A stretch of DNA of 64,000 nt from Hermodice carunculata. Its lineage: Eukaryota > Annelida > Polychaeta > Eunicida > Amphinomidae. The position numbers and the translations under genes are program-made. Below the pieces are notes generated by a model, which made no database searches, was not told where the DNA came from, and was given only the letters and a program-made list of their open reading frames with translations. Shown here one piece after another: positions 45,205-57,505 of this stretch (within the stretch, counting starts at the first letter, position 1; each line of letters opens with the position of its first letter). The stretch lies in assembly GCA_964020975.1 (NCBI GenBank), contig OZ026612.1, positions 134,036,418 through 134,100,417 on the forward strand, read 5' to 3'.

Positions 45205-46400
45205 TCTTTTACCTTTGGAACATAAAGTGCTGGAGAGTGTTGTTGTCCCATGTCGTCCGTCTGTCCATCCATCTTGTCAATGCTACCGCATTATCTCAAA
45301 AAATATTCACCGTAGCTGTACCAAATTTTTGTCAGAGAAGGACCTGATGATGGACCAGGTTCCTATTGAAACCAGCTTCATCTGATAATTTTGAAGCTTT
45401 TTATGAAACTTTTAATGTATTTATTTTCAGGCTGTTTGAGTGGGGGTCAACCCTGACGTTACCACGGTATCTCAAAAATATTGACCACAGCTTTAACAAA
45501 TTTTTGTCAGAGATGTATCTTATGCTGGACCAGGTTCCTATTCAAAAACAGCTCCTTCTGATTATTTTTGCCTTATTAGGAAACTTTCAATGTATTTGTT
45601 TGAAAGCCATCTGAGTGGCGTCAACCCTGACAATGTTACCAGGATATCTCAAAAAATAGTCCGTAGCTTTACCACATTTTTACCAGAGATGTATCTTATA
45701 ATGGACCAGGTTCCTACGTAAAACCTGCTTCCTCTGATTATTTTTAAACTTTTTATGAAACTTTTAATGTATTTATTTGAAGGCCGTCTGAGAGGTGTCC
45801 ACCCTTACGATGTTACTGTGATAACCAAAAAAATATTGAATACAGCTTTACCAACTTTTTGTCAGAGATGCATCTTATGATGTACCAGGTTCCCATTTAA
45901 CACCAGCATCCTCTCTGTATTTATAAACTTTTTCTGAAACTTTAAAGTATTTATCTTCAAGGCTGTCTGAGAGGTGTACAAGGGGACGACGTTACCATAA
46001 TATCTCAACAAGGATCCAACGCAGCTTCACCAATTTTTTTTTTAGCTGCACATTATAGTGGACCACATTCATATTAAAAACCAGATTCCTCTTAATATTT
46101 TTAAACTTGTTAGGAAACTTTTGAAGTATTTATTTGATGGCTGTCTGAGTGACGCACAGGACAGTGGTCTCTGTCAGCAGAACTTGCCCCAAGAACACAT
46201 CCCAAAGTGCTCTTTCCTTTCACAGACACAATATGGGAATAATATGTCAAGTATTCTACTGCTAAGTCTAAAAAAAATGCAGAATTGAAGAAAAAAAGAT
46301 TGTGGGCACTGAAGGTAATCCAATTTCTGAATGCTATTTTTACTAATTGAAGAGATCCTGGATTTTTCATTAACTGATTTTATATTTGCTACAACAAAAA
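45205..46400 (-). repeat. Family D element, inverted
   Basis: On the minus strand it begins near 46390 with the block AGCATTCAGAAATTGGATTA and CAATCTTTTTTTCTTCAATT, continues with about five D units (visible on plus as GATGGACCAGGTTCCTATTG, TTTATGAAACTTTTAATGTA, GAGATGTATCTTATGCTGGA), and ends with GGACAGACGGACGACATGGG and the decayed hairpin CTCTCCAGCACTTT ... CCAAAGGT (about 45212-45240). Same layout as 26800-27768 in opposite orientation. Confidence 0.7.
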
Positions 46401-46546
46401 AAAATATTTGCCTGGTTGACCCACTCCTATCTTTATCTGTGAGGAGTTTTCAGTTGCTATATCGAGAATAGGAGCATTGTTTTTACAAACTCATCACTAG
46501 AATTAAAGTGACATGTCTTGCACAGACCACCTGTGTTCGCCAAGAA

Positions 46547-47055
46547 CAGACAACTTGACAGGTTTTACCATGGAAGCACAGGTTAGAACTTGAGGCCTGT
46601 GATTTATTTAAGAAAAGACAACTTTACAGGTTTTACCATGGAAGCACAGGTTAGAACTTGAGGCCTGTGATTTATTTAAGACAAGACAACTTTACAGGTT
46701 TTACCATGGAAGCACAGGTTAGAACTTGAGGCCTGTGATTTATTTAAGACAAGACAACTTTACAGGTTTTACCATGGAAGCACAGGTTAGAACTTGAGGC
46801 CTGTGATTTATTTAAGACAAGACAACTTTACAGGTTTTACCATGGAAGCACAGGTTAGAACTTGAGGCCTGTGATTTATTTAAGACAAGCCAACTTTATA
46901 GGTTTTACCATGGAAGCACAGGTTAGAACTTGAGGCCTGTGATTTATTTAAGACAAGCCAACTTTATAGGTTTTACCATGGAAGCACAGGTTAGAACTTG
47001 AGGCCTGTGATTTATTTAAGACAAGCCAACTTTATAGGTTTTACCATGGAAGTAG
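46547..47055 (+). repeat. 68-bp minisatellite, about 7.5 units
   Basis: ACAACTTTACAGGTTTTACC, ATGGAAGCACAGGTTAGAAC and TTGAGGCCTGTGATTTATTT plus AAGACAAG repeat at a strict 68-bp period (46618, 46686, 46754, 46822 and on). The middle units are identical and there is a subfamily (AAGCCAACTTTATAGG) at the right end, a sign of directional expansion. Confidence 0.93.
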
Positions 47056-49921
47056 AGCTTAGAACTTAAGGTCCCTGATTTATAAGAATGATTTTCATAT
47101 CTATGGTTTTAGTGACGTAATGTGCTACATTTTACAAACTGTGCGGCTTCAAGTATACTCATAGGATCCTGGACATATCCTTAATCAAACTGGGTCAAAT
47201 ATTTAAAAACTGGCAACTTGCAAACAATTAGCTGTTGTTTAAAAAGTCATTCATATTCTGTAAACACACTGAGCTTGACAAATGAAGGAATCATGATCTG
47301 TTTGAAATAAGTATTCTTTATCACTGCAAATATTAGTGACACCATTGGTATATCTGTCATTATGCTTATATCATAGTGGATGGGTGACACTGCTATCCAG
47401 CTAGATAGTTGCAGAATTAGGCAGGAAATTAATATGCATGTCATGTATTGTGGGGTAATACAGCACACTGACTGTAACACCCCCACTACCTAATGTGCCC
47501 TCACTAAGTCTGTCGGTGCAGGCAGCCACATAATAGTAACCAGTGCCTCCATGTGCCAGACACCTGGGATCTTTTGTTCAGCCATATCTGGCAGCTACAT
47601 GGTGAAATCAAGGACACCCCACTTGATAAATTTCAGCTAATTAGTCTTTTAGTAGATATAATGGTATCTATCACGGCATTCATTCATGCCATTATCCTCA
47701 TTGAAAATTGTGATTTCCAGAACAGGCTTACATAAGATTTTATTGCATGAGGGTAATGTCGTTAGTACATGTATATACACGTAATCCATACTCTTCCCTG
47801 CGGATCTGTATGAGGGATCTTGCATGGGAGTCACAGAAGCCACTTTATTGAGTCTGTTACCATGAACTTTGTGTATCGCTTTCTAAACACATCTACATTA
47901 TCGCCAAGTCTTTCTTAATTAATCCTAGGTCTGGTGGGGTTTTTTTCCATATAGGTGGGAGATATAAAGTATCCTGGGCAGCAGACCCTGACTGACTGAG
48001 TCGTTTCTTTCACAGAGGTCAAAAGTCCTATTCATGTAATCTGGTGTCAAATTACTCAGTAACTTCCATCTGAGCACTTCTTTCTTTAAAATGATTTCTT
48101 AAATCAAGTATCTTCTAGTTCAGTTTGTTAACGAGCTTTGTGTAACTGACTAAATCATGTAGGTGGGTTTACGATGAGGCAAGCAGATGTTATTATAAAC
48201 ATATTTATTTTCTCTGGATTGCCTTATAGTACACAAAGACTAATCTGGAGGCTCTCCAGTAAGTGTTCTGCACAGCCATTTGACCATGTTCATCAGAATC
48301 TTGCTACACAACCCATGTGGTAGGGCAATAGTCAGTATAGCCTGGTAATATAGACGCATTCACAAACAACTTTCTAACACTGACAGGTAGCTAATGAACT
48401 GTTTTTATCTGAATAGTTCTATTCACAGCCAACTTTTTATACACATTTTCAACTTAAATATTGCATGAGATATGCTAATCAATGTGAAATCTCAAACTTG
48501 TATGATTCTATACATCATCTGTCAATTGGTCTTCAGACCAGTTCATCTGGATCCAATTTACTCAGCTTTTCTTTGTTAACAATAGCATTACCGTGATCTT
48601 GTTGTGGGTATAATTAGCTACCAACCATAGTTCTGTCAACAATGCCTTCGAATCTGCAGTGTCTTTACTGGCCACATGAGAGGTACATGTATATTGCAAT
48701 CTGTATCTATATCAACAGTTAGAAGGGGTTTAGTGGGATCTCACTATGCTGGTACAGGCATTTTTTTATGCCCCATAGTTCAGTGTTCCAAAAATAAGAA
48801 AACTTATAAATTACAGAAAGAACAGAAAGTAAAGGGTCTTCCAGCATGCAAGTACAACAAATAAAAATTTCTTGTGGACCAGCCAGTACAGAAAACCCCT
48901 TTGTCACCCGAGTCAATTGGTCCTCGTATCAAAGCTTTCAGTGAATGGTTGTAGGTACATCTCTTATTTCACCTGGGTACTCACATACTACTATATACAC
49001 ACTGTTGCTTCAAGCTCTTTTGCTTCAATATCAAAATTACGCATTGAAACAGAATCTTCCATGTGACATTTTGCTATATCATTTGTGATCAAATTGATTA
49101 TTTTGCATCTTTAAATTTGGCTATTTATCATTAAAAAGTGAAAAAACATTTACACATTTTGCACAACTTCATGACATGACATGACAGCATTTTATCTGTT
49201 TCCTTCCTCCTACTAGAAGTAAAAACCTACTTGTGTGTGCCTTACCTGGCAGGCAGGCCGTGGTAAGCCTCGTGCAGCCCATATTACTCCAACAAATAGC
49301 TCACCAATCAAGCATGATCTTCAGTGTGAAGCCCTTATCGAGCTACGGATCCTGCATTATAAGGCAGGACACACTGCCCTCTGGCAAAACTCCACAGTAC
49401 TACACCACTGCCGATTGGTTGTCACAACTTAACAAGCAGTCTTAACTGTCACTGTCCCACCCACTTACTACATGCAGGCCCTATTGGATTAGCAGTCAAT
49501 CATTTATTCCATGGAAGGTCATTAGAGACATCATGATGGCACTGTAACATGTAATTGGCAATGTGATAGCAGAACCTACTCGGGTACAGCACTCCAACCA
49601 CACAAAAATGACATTTTTCATTACTGTCAACTAGGAATTGATGAAAGCTTGCAAATACTTTAGGCTGGGCCATAAGGAATGATAACTGCATGTCCGTATA
49701 AGCCTTCTTGATTGTCACCTGAATACCATCTACTCAGGAGGAAACCATGTTCCAATCAAACCATACAGGTGTGGAAACATCTTTAAAATGATTTGCATAC
49801 AAAGAATTTTAGTGAATAGATTGGCTCTGGTGCACAAATATCCAAGTTTTAATGAGTTGAAGGGCAAAGGCTGCTGCAGCAGCTTCAATCTCTTATGGCT
49901 ATTTCAGAATTTCATGTGACA
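47056..49921. other. Intergenic, single-copy-looking, no gene supported
   Basis: The longest repeat-free stretch. Frames of 60-80 aa on both strands have no motifs. Near 49233-49445 (plus) two overlapping frames sit in a more GC-rich patch beginning CTTACCTGGCAGG; on the minus strand this reads CCTGCCAGGTAAGG, a good splice donor, but no convincing exon precedes it. Confidence 0.35.
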
Positions 49922-49976
49922 AGCAAGAGGCCAATATGCTCTGCAGAATATCATCTGATGACTGTCATGAAACTAG
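49922..49976 (+). repeat. Family B 5'-end fragment
   Basis: AAGCAAGAGGCCAATATGCTCTGCAGA is a decayed version of the B start (CAAGAGGCC then TGCTCTGCTGA), cut short after about 50 bases by the beginning of a C element. Confidence 0.45.
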
Positions 49977-51746
49977 AGGGGCTGTGTGAATGGCCCATGC
50001 TCAGCTGAACAAGCTTGTTCACAAAATCAAAGTTGCAACTGAATAGACCTATGTTGGCCCTTAGCTGAGTGCATGACATTTAGAAGTTTTTCTAAGATCT
50101 GCCTGAAGAAAAATTCCTTAAAATGTGAATTGCCATTAGAATGCCCATTGACTTACATAGTAATCAATGGGAAAGGTGCATTTACCAATAAGTACCCAAG
50201 TTGAAAAAAATTATTAAAAATCAGAAATCCACAGCAGTGCCACCTAGTGAATAACATTGTTTGACCCTTTCAAAAGGAACATATCCACCAAGCTTCAGCT
50301 TAATCTGAGTGATGGTTCTGAAAAAGAAGCCAAAAATAGCAAAAACACACAAAAAATCATCAAAAAAATTAGAAAAAAAAATTGCAGTGCCACCTGGTGA
50401 ACAGATTAAGAACTATGAGTTCCTAGGAGTATTCCTGTGTGAGAGCAATGCAATTGGGTGAGCAGTTTCACTGTGACCCCACAAACGAGGTCAAGGTCAT
50501 TCATGTACTGTCTCAGCATGACCTTCATACAGAATATTTAACATGTGTAGCTAACTCAAAACAGATCTCAAGTTATCAAGTAAACAGTAAATTTCGTGTC
50601 AGTTGTCCTGTGAATTAGCATTAGAATGCCCATTGACTTACATAGTAATCAATAGGAAAGCTGCATTGAACGATAAGTACCCGAATTGAGAATCCTTAAA
50701 AATCAGGAATCCAAAGCAGTGCCACCTAGTAAACAACTGTTTGACCCTTCCACAACAACATATCCATCACATTTCAGCTTAATCTGAGGGACCGTTCTGA
50801 CAACAAGTGAAAAATAGCAAAACCATACAAAAAGTTCCTAAAAAAATTGCAGCGCCACCTGGTGAACAAATTGGGAACTAGGTGTCCCCGGGAGTGTCTA
50901 TGTACAATATCAAAGCAATTGGGTACGCAGTTTCGGAGAAAAAGATTTTTTAAGATTTTGTCCCAAAAAAAAAAAAAAATTCATTAAAAATCCAAAAATC
51001 ACTGGAGCATGACCACGTGAGCAAAATTGGTAGAAACCCACCCAAGGTACATTGCCATCAAGTTTGAAGTTAATCTGGATGACGGTTTTAGAGAAGAAGT
51101 CAAAAATGTGCTTTAGCATTAGAATGTCCATTGACTTCCATAGTAATCAATAGGAAAGCTGCATTGACCGACAAGTACCAGAATTGAAAAAATCGTTAAA
51201 AATCAGGAATCCGCAGCATTCCCACATAGTGAACAACTTTGTTTGACCCTTCTACAAGGAACATATCCACCATGTTTCAACTTAATCTGAGTGATGGTTC
51301 TGGAGAAGAAGTCGAATATAGCTATAACACACAAAAATTCATAAAAAATTAGAAAAAAATTGCAGCGCCACCTGGTGAACAAATTAAGAACTAGGAGTCC
51401 CAGGGAGTGTTCCTGTGTGATATCAAAGTAATTGGGTGAGCGGTTTCTTCGAAGAAGATTTTTTAAGATTTACCCAAAAAAGAACAAAAAAATTCATTAA
51501 AAATCCAAAAATCACTGGACCGTGACCATTTGAACAAACTTGGTAGAGACCCACCCAAGGCACATCTCCACCAAGTTTGAAGTGAATCTGGCTGACGGTT
51601 TTTGAGAAGAAGTCGAAAATGTGAATTGTGGACGACGGACGGACGGACGGACGGACGGACGGACGGACGGACGACGGACGGACGGACGGACGGACGACGG
51701 ACGAGGGACCCTCAAAATACCTCAGCTGACTGACAAGTCAGCTGAG
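49977..51746 (+). repeat. Family C element, copy C1, three tandem core units
   Basis: 5' part GGGGCTGTGTGAATGGCCC (hairpin, 49979-49996) then ATGCTCAGCTGAAC. The core repeats about every 490 bp: TTAGAATGCCCATTGACTTA starts at 50136, 50621 and (one base changed) 51119. Each unit holds GTGCCACCTAGTGAACAAC, CACCAAGCTTCAGCTTAATC, GCAGCGCCACCTGGTGAAC and GAGCATGACC-type words. A (GGAC)n tract (51631-51706) and the perfect hairpin CTCAGCTGACT-GACA-AGTCAGCTGAG (51721-51746) close it. GTCAGCTGAG complements the 5' CTCAGCTGA. Non-coding. Confidence 0.8.
51631..51706 (+). repeat. (GGAC)n microsatellite of copy C1
   Basis: About 18 GGAC units with three GACGAC interruptions. The 67-aa minus frame (RPSVRPSVR) is an artefact. 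Confidence 0.95.
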
Positions 51747-51945
51747 GTAAAAATTTGAAAAATCACTGGAGCATGCCCATTTGAAGAAACTTTGTAGAGA
51801 CTCTCCCAAGGTATTTGCTACTACGTTTGAAGTGAATCTGGCCAATGATTTTGGAGAAGAAGTCCAAAATGAAATTGTGAATGGATAGATGAGGGATGAC
51901 TTAGCCTCCTTAAAGCTCAGCCTGACTAGCAAGTCAGCTGAGCTA
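51747..51945 (+). repeat. Second, tandem family C 3' end
   Basis: Immediately after the C1 hairpin the last 170 bases of the C unit appear again (AAATCACTGGAGCATGCCCA, GAAGTGAATCTGGCCAATGA, GAGAAGAAGTCCAAAATG), with GATGAGGGATGAC instead of the GGAC tract, and a second hairpin GCTCAGCCTGACT ... AGTCAGCTGAGC (51916-51943). Confidence 0.75.
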
Positions 51946-51949
51946 AAAT

Positions 51950-53540
51950 CTTTTCCTGAAATGCATTCCCTTAATGACCTTGAGAATTAGTCAGAATCAT
52001 CCACATTATGTAATATCCAGCTTCCATAAAATACACATTTGTGGTGCATTTGGTATCATTCACATCATGCGTTATCAACATACCAATTTAAGTGTTCGTT
52101 TCTTTAGTGTTTAATGACCTTGAAAAATAGCTTAAGGTCACACAACATATTACAAAATTTGACCACTGGCCTGACACATATTTGGCATAAATCTTAAAGT
52201 TCCATCTCAATTGATTAGCACAATAATGAATGTAATGTGTTTTGATACGTATGATGTCAGTTCCACCTGTGGCACTAACATGACTCCACGTCATCAAATT
52301 TTATCTGTATAATGTTCTTGTAACGATATCAATGTATGAAGTTAAGATATGATGACCATCACAAATTCATGATATGCATTCCCTCTGTGACCTTGAGAAA
52401 GTAGGTCATGGTCACCTATATAATGCACTATCAAACTTCCATTTTTGATAAACTTTTATGATATAATAAGTATTGGTCGCCTTATTCTTTTCCAACATGA
52501 CGAATTCAGTGTCCTTTACTACAGTGCTTAATAACCTTGAAAATAAGTCAAGATCACTCATAATTTTTTTTTTAATTAATTGACCTACTGCATAATTTGC
52601 TATCTTATTTGCTTACATTATATAATTGGGTTTTTTTTTCGGGAATACTCCGTTTTCACGCAGTTAGGCGATTGATTTATTTGTAGCTTTCTGTGAGGTA
52701 TGTCTTGTTTGTCACACATAGATTCACTCCCGTATGATTGTTCCAGCATTCTCTCTCTTTTGTTTCTGTTTTCCTTTTTTTTTGTGCAAGTTTTCTGCTG
52801 TTTTGCATTTTCTCTTTGTCCTTCTGGCTGTGCAGACGCGTTCAGATCAGACATGTGCATATATGAAGTTGCGAACAGTCACAGGTTTTTATGATTTTTT
52901 GGTTTATGGATCCTATTATTTGCTGTTTATTAGCAGGGTGGATTACGCCAAAATGTCAGTTAATGGGGAGTGGCACTGTGAGTTATCTCCTGAGGAGCAT
53001 ATTGAGAATGATTTTCAGAACACAGTATTGGTGTACGTTGCGAGCAATGAGAGAATCAGAGACATGGACCAGGGCATAAGTTTCTCTTGCAGTTGGATTT
53101 ACAGAAGTAAAGCAAAGGGTCTCATAATACTATAGGTGGCACCACCAACATTGATGTCCACAAAGACATTTACACACTTTACAACTCCTAAACGTTATAT
53201 GGGCCTATCTCAAAAATTGTGGGGTGCAGAGCATTCATGAGATGACCCCTATATTTAAACTGGCCATTTGACCTTGACCTTCAACTCGGATTAAAAAACT
53301 GTTAATGTTTAAAATATACACCCCACATCTATCTTTCCATATGTAGTCTATTAGTTCAAATCGGCTTTTAACTTTTTGAGCTATTGACAGAAAATAATAA
53401 ACTTCGACAAGCACCAAACTCCATAATTACTGGGTCACAGTGCCTCAAAAAGTAGGTCACCAAGTACAGTTTCATGTGTTATGTAATCAAGTGCAATTTT
53501 GATCTGGAGGCTCAACTCTCTTTGCCATTGATGTCCAAGC
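51950..53540 (+). repeat. Family B core, copy B5, interrupted
   Basis: B core words before the interruption: CACATTTGTGGTGCATTTGG, TGACCTTGAAAAATAGCTTA, CCTTGAGAAAGTAGGTCATG. After it: ATAATACTATAGGTGGCACC, TTGTGGGGTGCAGAGCATTC, TTTGACCTTGACCTTCAACT. Neither end hairpin is present. The two sides are not contiguous in other B copies. Confidence 0.6.
52565..53120. other. 556-bp non-B insertion with T-run and flanking CTCATAAT
   Basis: A stretch unrelated to family B lies between two copies of CTCATAAT (52557-52564, 53121-53128). It begins with a T10 run, which on the minus strand would be a poly(A) tail, so it may be a retro-insertion. On the plus strand a pyrimidine-rich tract ending CTGGCTGTGCAG (about 52745-52832) looks like a splice acceptor and is followed by an open stretch (AYMKLRTVTGFYDFLVYGSY, NGEWHCELSPEEHIENDFQN). 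I do not recognise it. The CATAAT match could be chance, because it occurs naturally in both flanking B segments. Confidence 0.4.
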
Positions 53541-54224
53541 TGCACCCAGCTGGAAAAGCACTTTTGGCAAAGAAGATCTTGCAACAAAAAAAAATAGCAG
53601 AAATTCATAAAAACTCCAAAAAAAAATCACTGGAACATGACCAACTGAACTTACTTGGTAGACAACCCCTTCCCCCAAGATAGAGCCCAACCAAGTTTGA
53701 AGTGCATCTCGCCAATGGTTTTGGAGAACAAGTCAAAAATGTAAATTATGGATAGATGTCGCTAAGAAACTGAATGTTTTCATGCACAAATTTCCAACAA
53801 TTAAAAAAAAAAAAAAGACCACAGTCGTCCTGTCAACTATAATATCAAGGTCACCTAGGTTTCAGACTATGATCACTGTTGCTAACATGTACATTCCCTT
53901 GCCGATCATAAGAAAAAAAAAAAAAATCACAGCACCATCTGTTGAACAAATGAGGTCTAGGGGTCCCCAGAAGTGTCCCTATGCAATTTCTAAGCAATTG
54001 GCTGGGCACTTTCTGAGAAGATTTTTTAACATTTTTGTCAAAAAATCAATAAAAAGTGCATCAAAAATCCCAAATTCATTGGACCATGACTTTTGGAACA
54101 AACCTGGTAGAGACCCACTCAAGGTACATCCCCATTTGGAAAAGTAGGAATTGTGATATTGTGGATGGACGACGCACGACAGACCAGCCTGAAACCTCAC
54201 CTCACTGACAAGTCAGCTGAGCTC
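53541..54224 (+). repeat. Family C fragments, copy C2, joined to B5
   Basis: Two partial C units: AAAGCACTTTTGGCAAAGAA ... AAGTTTGAAGTGCATCTCGC (53556-53720) and GTCCCCAGAAGTGTCCCTAT ... GTAGAGACCCACTCAAGG (53925-54125). They end with GACGACGCACGAC and hairpin CTCACCTCACT-GACA-AGTCAGCTGAGCTC (54196-54224). Third B-then-C joint in the window. Confidence 0.65.
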
Positions 54225-55374
54225 AAAGTAGCAAAAAGCAGAGATTCAAGAGTATTCATCCTCCAGGACACCCTAGATACAAAATGTTTGCAAACACTAC
54301 CATATCTAAGGTGTCCCAACCCCCTGGTGGCAGTCCTTGTAGGTGTAGGTTTGGTAGTAAGCTGTGTAAATTATTGAACACAGGAGAGGAATGTATGTGT
54401 TCAAGATGTATTTAGTAAGTCTAAATGTTCATGAACAGAAATATTTCTGACTGTCATATTTTTGACAGCGGCTCAAACAGGCATCCTTGCTGCCGAGGCA
54501 ATGGCGATTTATTCAAATATGGCAGACAACATGTGTGAAAGCCAACAATTTTTGCAAAACATAAAAACACATTTGAAAATTTTCAGCCCTTATTTTTGGC
54601 CAAATTTGCTTGTTTTATAACATATATAGGTGAACAGATTTTTATAAAAATTTCGTTCAAAACAGAATTCTGTTTTAAAACTGAAAACTTTCATCCATGT
54701 GACAAGTCAGCTGAGGCAAAAGCATCTTGTCCTAAGCCGTTGCGTCAACTGCTTCTAAATTGCACAGTCATGTCTAAAGACCCCCCAAAGTGTATTCACT
54801 GAATTGTCAAGGGTAAGAATCGTAATGGTTCCAGTTTGTGGTACAGAGGCCTGGAAGTAGCATCCTGCCTGGGACATATCACAAAGTACATTCGTACCTA
54901 CACATCACAAAAATCAACTAACCCATTGCCAGGTGCAAAATATTCTGGTATTTCTCAAGGATAATGCACATAGGGTCACCAGGTTAATGACAAACACTTA
55001 CTTTATTCACCTACTAGTCTTAAAACATGAATGATTTAAGAAATTCACCACATTTCCATTGTTCAGGGGGCCATGTCATGAGCAATGAGGTCATACTTTT
55101 CACATTTGCAGATGCCTGAAGTTGCAAAGTGCAGCATGTTCAGTTGTGCTGGTGTAAGTTTACTTGATTCCTTTTGAATTGCCCCCCCCCCCCCCCCACA
55201 ATACCCCAACTGGCAGGTGTGCACAGGTCAGCAATTGGCAGTTGGCCATGCATGAAAGAAACTCACACTTTGTGGCAGAGCTGTCCAGTGAAAGTTGGAA
55301 CACCAAGTTACATTCCACAACTGGAAATCACTTAAATGTCTCCATAAATTGACTCAAAATAACACACAACTGTC
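54225..55374. other. Intergenic with a lone C-type half terminus and a C-run
   Basis: TGACAAGTCAGCTGAGGC at 54699-54716 is half of a C terminus. A C16-like run lies at 55183-55198. No gene. Confidence 0.4.
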
Positions 55375-56360
55375 AGAGCATACAAAAGGGGTAATACAGT
55401 GGACACTTGACTTGAGCAAAACATACAAACGGGGTGATAAAGTGGAGATTTGACTAGGAGCATACTAAAGGGGTAATAAAGTGGATGTTTTACTGGGAGA
55501 GCATACAGAAGGGGTAATAAAGTGGATGTTTGATTGGAGCCATACATGCAGTAGGGTAATAAAGTGGAGGTTTTAATAGGACAGCATACGGATGGGGTAA
55601 TAAAGTAGACATTTGACTGGGGCAGAGCACACAGAAGGGGTATTAAAGTGAATGTTTGACTGGAAGAGCATACAGATGGGGTAATAAAGTGGAGGTTTAA
55701 CTGGGACAGAACATCTGGAAGGGGTAATGAAGTGGACATTTGCCAGGAGAGCACACAGAAGGGGTAATAAAGTGGACATTTGACTGGGACAGAGCATACA
55801 GAAGGGATCATAAAGTGGTTTGACTGGCATACAGACTGGGTAATAAAGTTGATGTTTGACTGGGACAGAGCATACAGATGGGGTAATAAAGTGGAGGTTT
55901 GACTGGGACAGGGCATGCAGATGGGGTAATAAAGTGGAGGTTTGACTGGGACAGAGCATACAGATGGGGTAATAAAGTGGAGGTTTGACTGGGACAGGGC
56001 ATACAGAAGGGGTAATAAAGTGGAGGTTTGACTGGGACAGAGCATACAGATGCTGTAATAAAGTGGAGGTTTGACTGGGACAGGGCATACAGATGGGGTA
56101 ATAAAGTGGAGGTTTGACTGGGACAGAGCATACAGATGGGGTAATAAAGTGGAGGTTTGACTGGGACAGGGCATACAGATGGGGTAATAAAGTGGAGGTT
56201 TGACTGGGACAGAGCATACAGATGGGGTAATAAAGTGGAGGTTTGACTGGGACAGGGCATACAGAAGGGGTAATAAAGTGGAGGTTTGACTGGGACAGAG
56301 CATACAGATGGGGTAATAAAGTGGAGGTTTGACTGGGACAGGGCATACAGAAGGGGTATG
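55375..56360 (-). repeat. 43-bp minisatellite, about 22 units, open in all minus-strand frames
   Basis: Plus-strand unit: CATACAGATGGGGTAATAAA, GTGGAGGTTTGACTGGGACA, GAG (43 bp). Left units (55375-55870) are diverged; right units (55870-56350) are nearly identical, with alternating GAG/GGG and GATGGGG/GAAGGGG variants suggesting a two- or three-unit higher order. No unit has a stop in any minus frame, so three overlapping frames of 323, 257 and 188 aa arise, each a 43-residue repeat such as SQTSTLLPHLYALSQSNLHF. Read as minisatellite; a repeat protein is not excluded but there is no supporting context. Confidence 0.9.
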
Positions 56361-56570
56361 TATTTTCCTTTCAAACAGTGGCAGGGAAGGAGTATTTCAA
56401 TACATGTCTCTAGGGGAATCAGGTTTCAAGGTGTGTGATAGATGGGTAAAGACTTATCAAAAAGATATATGCAAGCTCTAGTGTGTGGTAAATCAAACTA
56501 TCAAAATGAATGAGTGTAACCATCAACAGTCATACCAGGCATAAGAATATGTGGAAAAACATGTTACAAA
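56361..56570. other. Spacer
   Basis: Short unremarkable DNA between the minisatellite and A5. Confidence 0.3.
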
Positions 56571-57429
56571 CTAGGAAAGATGATTTGCTGCATAGTAAAT
56601 CAGTGTGTGTGTCTTCAAAGCATATTGGTATGGTAATGTACAATTATTCCATAACACAGGAGTAGAAGTTTGAATGGCATCTCTATCTATTATAGCTTTG
56701 AAGTTATTCAGGATTTAAAATTTCTAATGGTGCTATTTAGCATAATCTAAATTGCTACAACTTTTATTTTAAATTCAATAGGTGCGCATTGGTCAACAAC
56801 CCCCTAGTAGAAGTTGGAATGACACCTCTATCTATAATAGTGTTGAAGATATTCAAAATTGAAAATTTCAAATGCTGCTAATTAGCATAATTTAAATTGC
56901 TACAACTTTTGTTTTAGATTCATTAGATTCGCAATGGTCAACAACCCCCTAGTAGAAGTTGAAATGACATCTCTGTCTATAAAAGTTTTGAAGATATTCA
57001 AGTTTAAAATTTTTAAATGCTGCTAATTAGCATAATTTAAATTGCTACAATTTTTGCTTGAGATTTACTACATGCACAATGGTCAATAACCCCCTGGTAG
57101 AGGTTAAAATGACGTCTCTATCTATAATAGTTTTGAAGATATTCAAGTTTCAAAATTTCAAATGCTGCTAATTAGCATAATTTAAATTGCTACAACATTT
57201 GTTTTAAATTCATTAGATGCACAATGGTCAATAACCCATCTCTATCTATTATACTTTTGAAGATATCCAAGATTTAAAATTTCAAATGCCCCCAATTTGC
57301 ATAATTTAAAACATCTTCATTCCTTTGTATAAAACGGTCAAACTCCTTGTATGGAGGTACAATCATGCCAAGTTTGGAGTTTCTATGTATAATAGTGTTC
57401 GAGAAAAGTGTCAGACAAATTTGCTGGTA

Positions 57430-57505
<76 letters not shown>

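Noticed and set aside
49239-49252. CTTACCTGGCAGG, identical to the first part of U1 snRNA
   Set aside because: The match ends after about 13 bases. There is no Sm site, no stem-loop II/III and no further similarity. On the minus strand it also simply reads as a splice-donor-like word.
49955-49972. CTGATGA followed closely by GAAA, resembling a second hammerhead ribozyme
   Set aside because: Only seven bases (CTGTCAT) separate the two core blocks, too few for stem II, and no stem I or III pairing fits.
55332-56374. Frames of 323, 257 and 188 aa as candidate repeat proteins
   Set aside because: All three frames of the same 43-bp minisatellite are open, which is expected from a stop-free unit and does not indicate coding.
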